Positions 20,500-20,526 of a DNA stretch of 20,526 bases are shown here, in pieces. The position numbers were made by a program, and so were the translations under genes. Each line of letters begins with the position of its first letter. The stretch's first letter is position 1. The notes beneath the pieces were generated by a model. It did no database searches, was not told the origin of the DNA, and worked only from the letters and a program-made list of their open reading frames with translations. This DNA comes from Rhizophlyctis rosea (Eukaryota; Chytridiomycota; Chytridiomycetes; Rhizophlyctidales; Rhizophlyctidaceae): positions 1 to 20,526 of the forward strand of contig JADGJC010000355.1 in assembly GCA_027596075.1 (NCBI GenBank). Direction: 5' to 3'.

Positions 20500-20526
20500 G
20501 GGGGGGGGGGGGGGGGGGGGGGGGGG
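20500..20526. repeat. Terminal run of 27 G
   Basis: The sequence ends in an uninterrupted poly-G run directly at the window edge. It is not a fungal telomere unit, since TTAGGG is absent. Either it is a genuine homopolymer that broke the assembly or a sequencing artefact such as dark-cycle poly-G. Confidence 0.9.

Overview
The window looks like nuclear DNA of a filamentous or zoosporic fungus. Protein genes carry short GT-AG introns (53-144 bp), one gene ends in a fungal-type CBM1 cellulose-binding module, and the largest gene is a fungal-style NACHT-WD40 STAND protein. A TIR domain fused to NACHT-WD40, together with a Golgi-type GT32 enzyme and a plant-cell-wall esterase, makes an early-diverging fungus such as a chytrid the best guess. 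That placement is inference, since no rRNA or other marker gene is present.

Layout: 1-2329 is gene-poor. It holds the decayed end of a Ty3/Gypsy-type integrase at the left edge (2-130), a perfect palindrome (386-406) and a degenerate minisatellite (about 1155-1355). 2330-8940 (minus) is one four-exon gene for a 2,129-residue PB1-TIR-(proline-rich repeats)-NACHT-WD40 protein, an NLR/STAND-type immune or signalling receptor; I rebuilt its three introns from splice signals and the continuity of the TIR domain. 8941-11179 is non-coding apart from one doubtful exon. 11180-13015 (plus) encodes a seven-span membrane protein with a long hydrophilic tail. 13876-14861 (minus) encodes a secreted CE5 acetylxylan esterase/cutinase-fold enzyme with a C-terminal CBM1. 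16179-16751 (plus) is an unrecognised 190-residue protein. 16973-18138 (minus) is a GT32-type glycosyltransferase, intact in frame except for two nonsense codons. 18965-19807 (minus) is a coiled-coil protein with repeated basophilic kinase/14-3-3-like sites. The window ends in 27 consecutive G.

The genes do not form an operon or an obvious pathway. The most notable item is the PB1-TIR-NACHT-WD40 protein. It combines a ubiquitin-fold oligomerisation module, a probable NAD-cleaving TIR with its glutamate present, a switch ATPase, a repeat-expanded proline-rich linker and a 14-blade double beta-propeller sensor. A second pattern runs across several genes: sharp reversals of C/G strand skew inside single exons.
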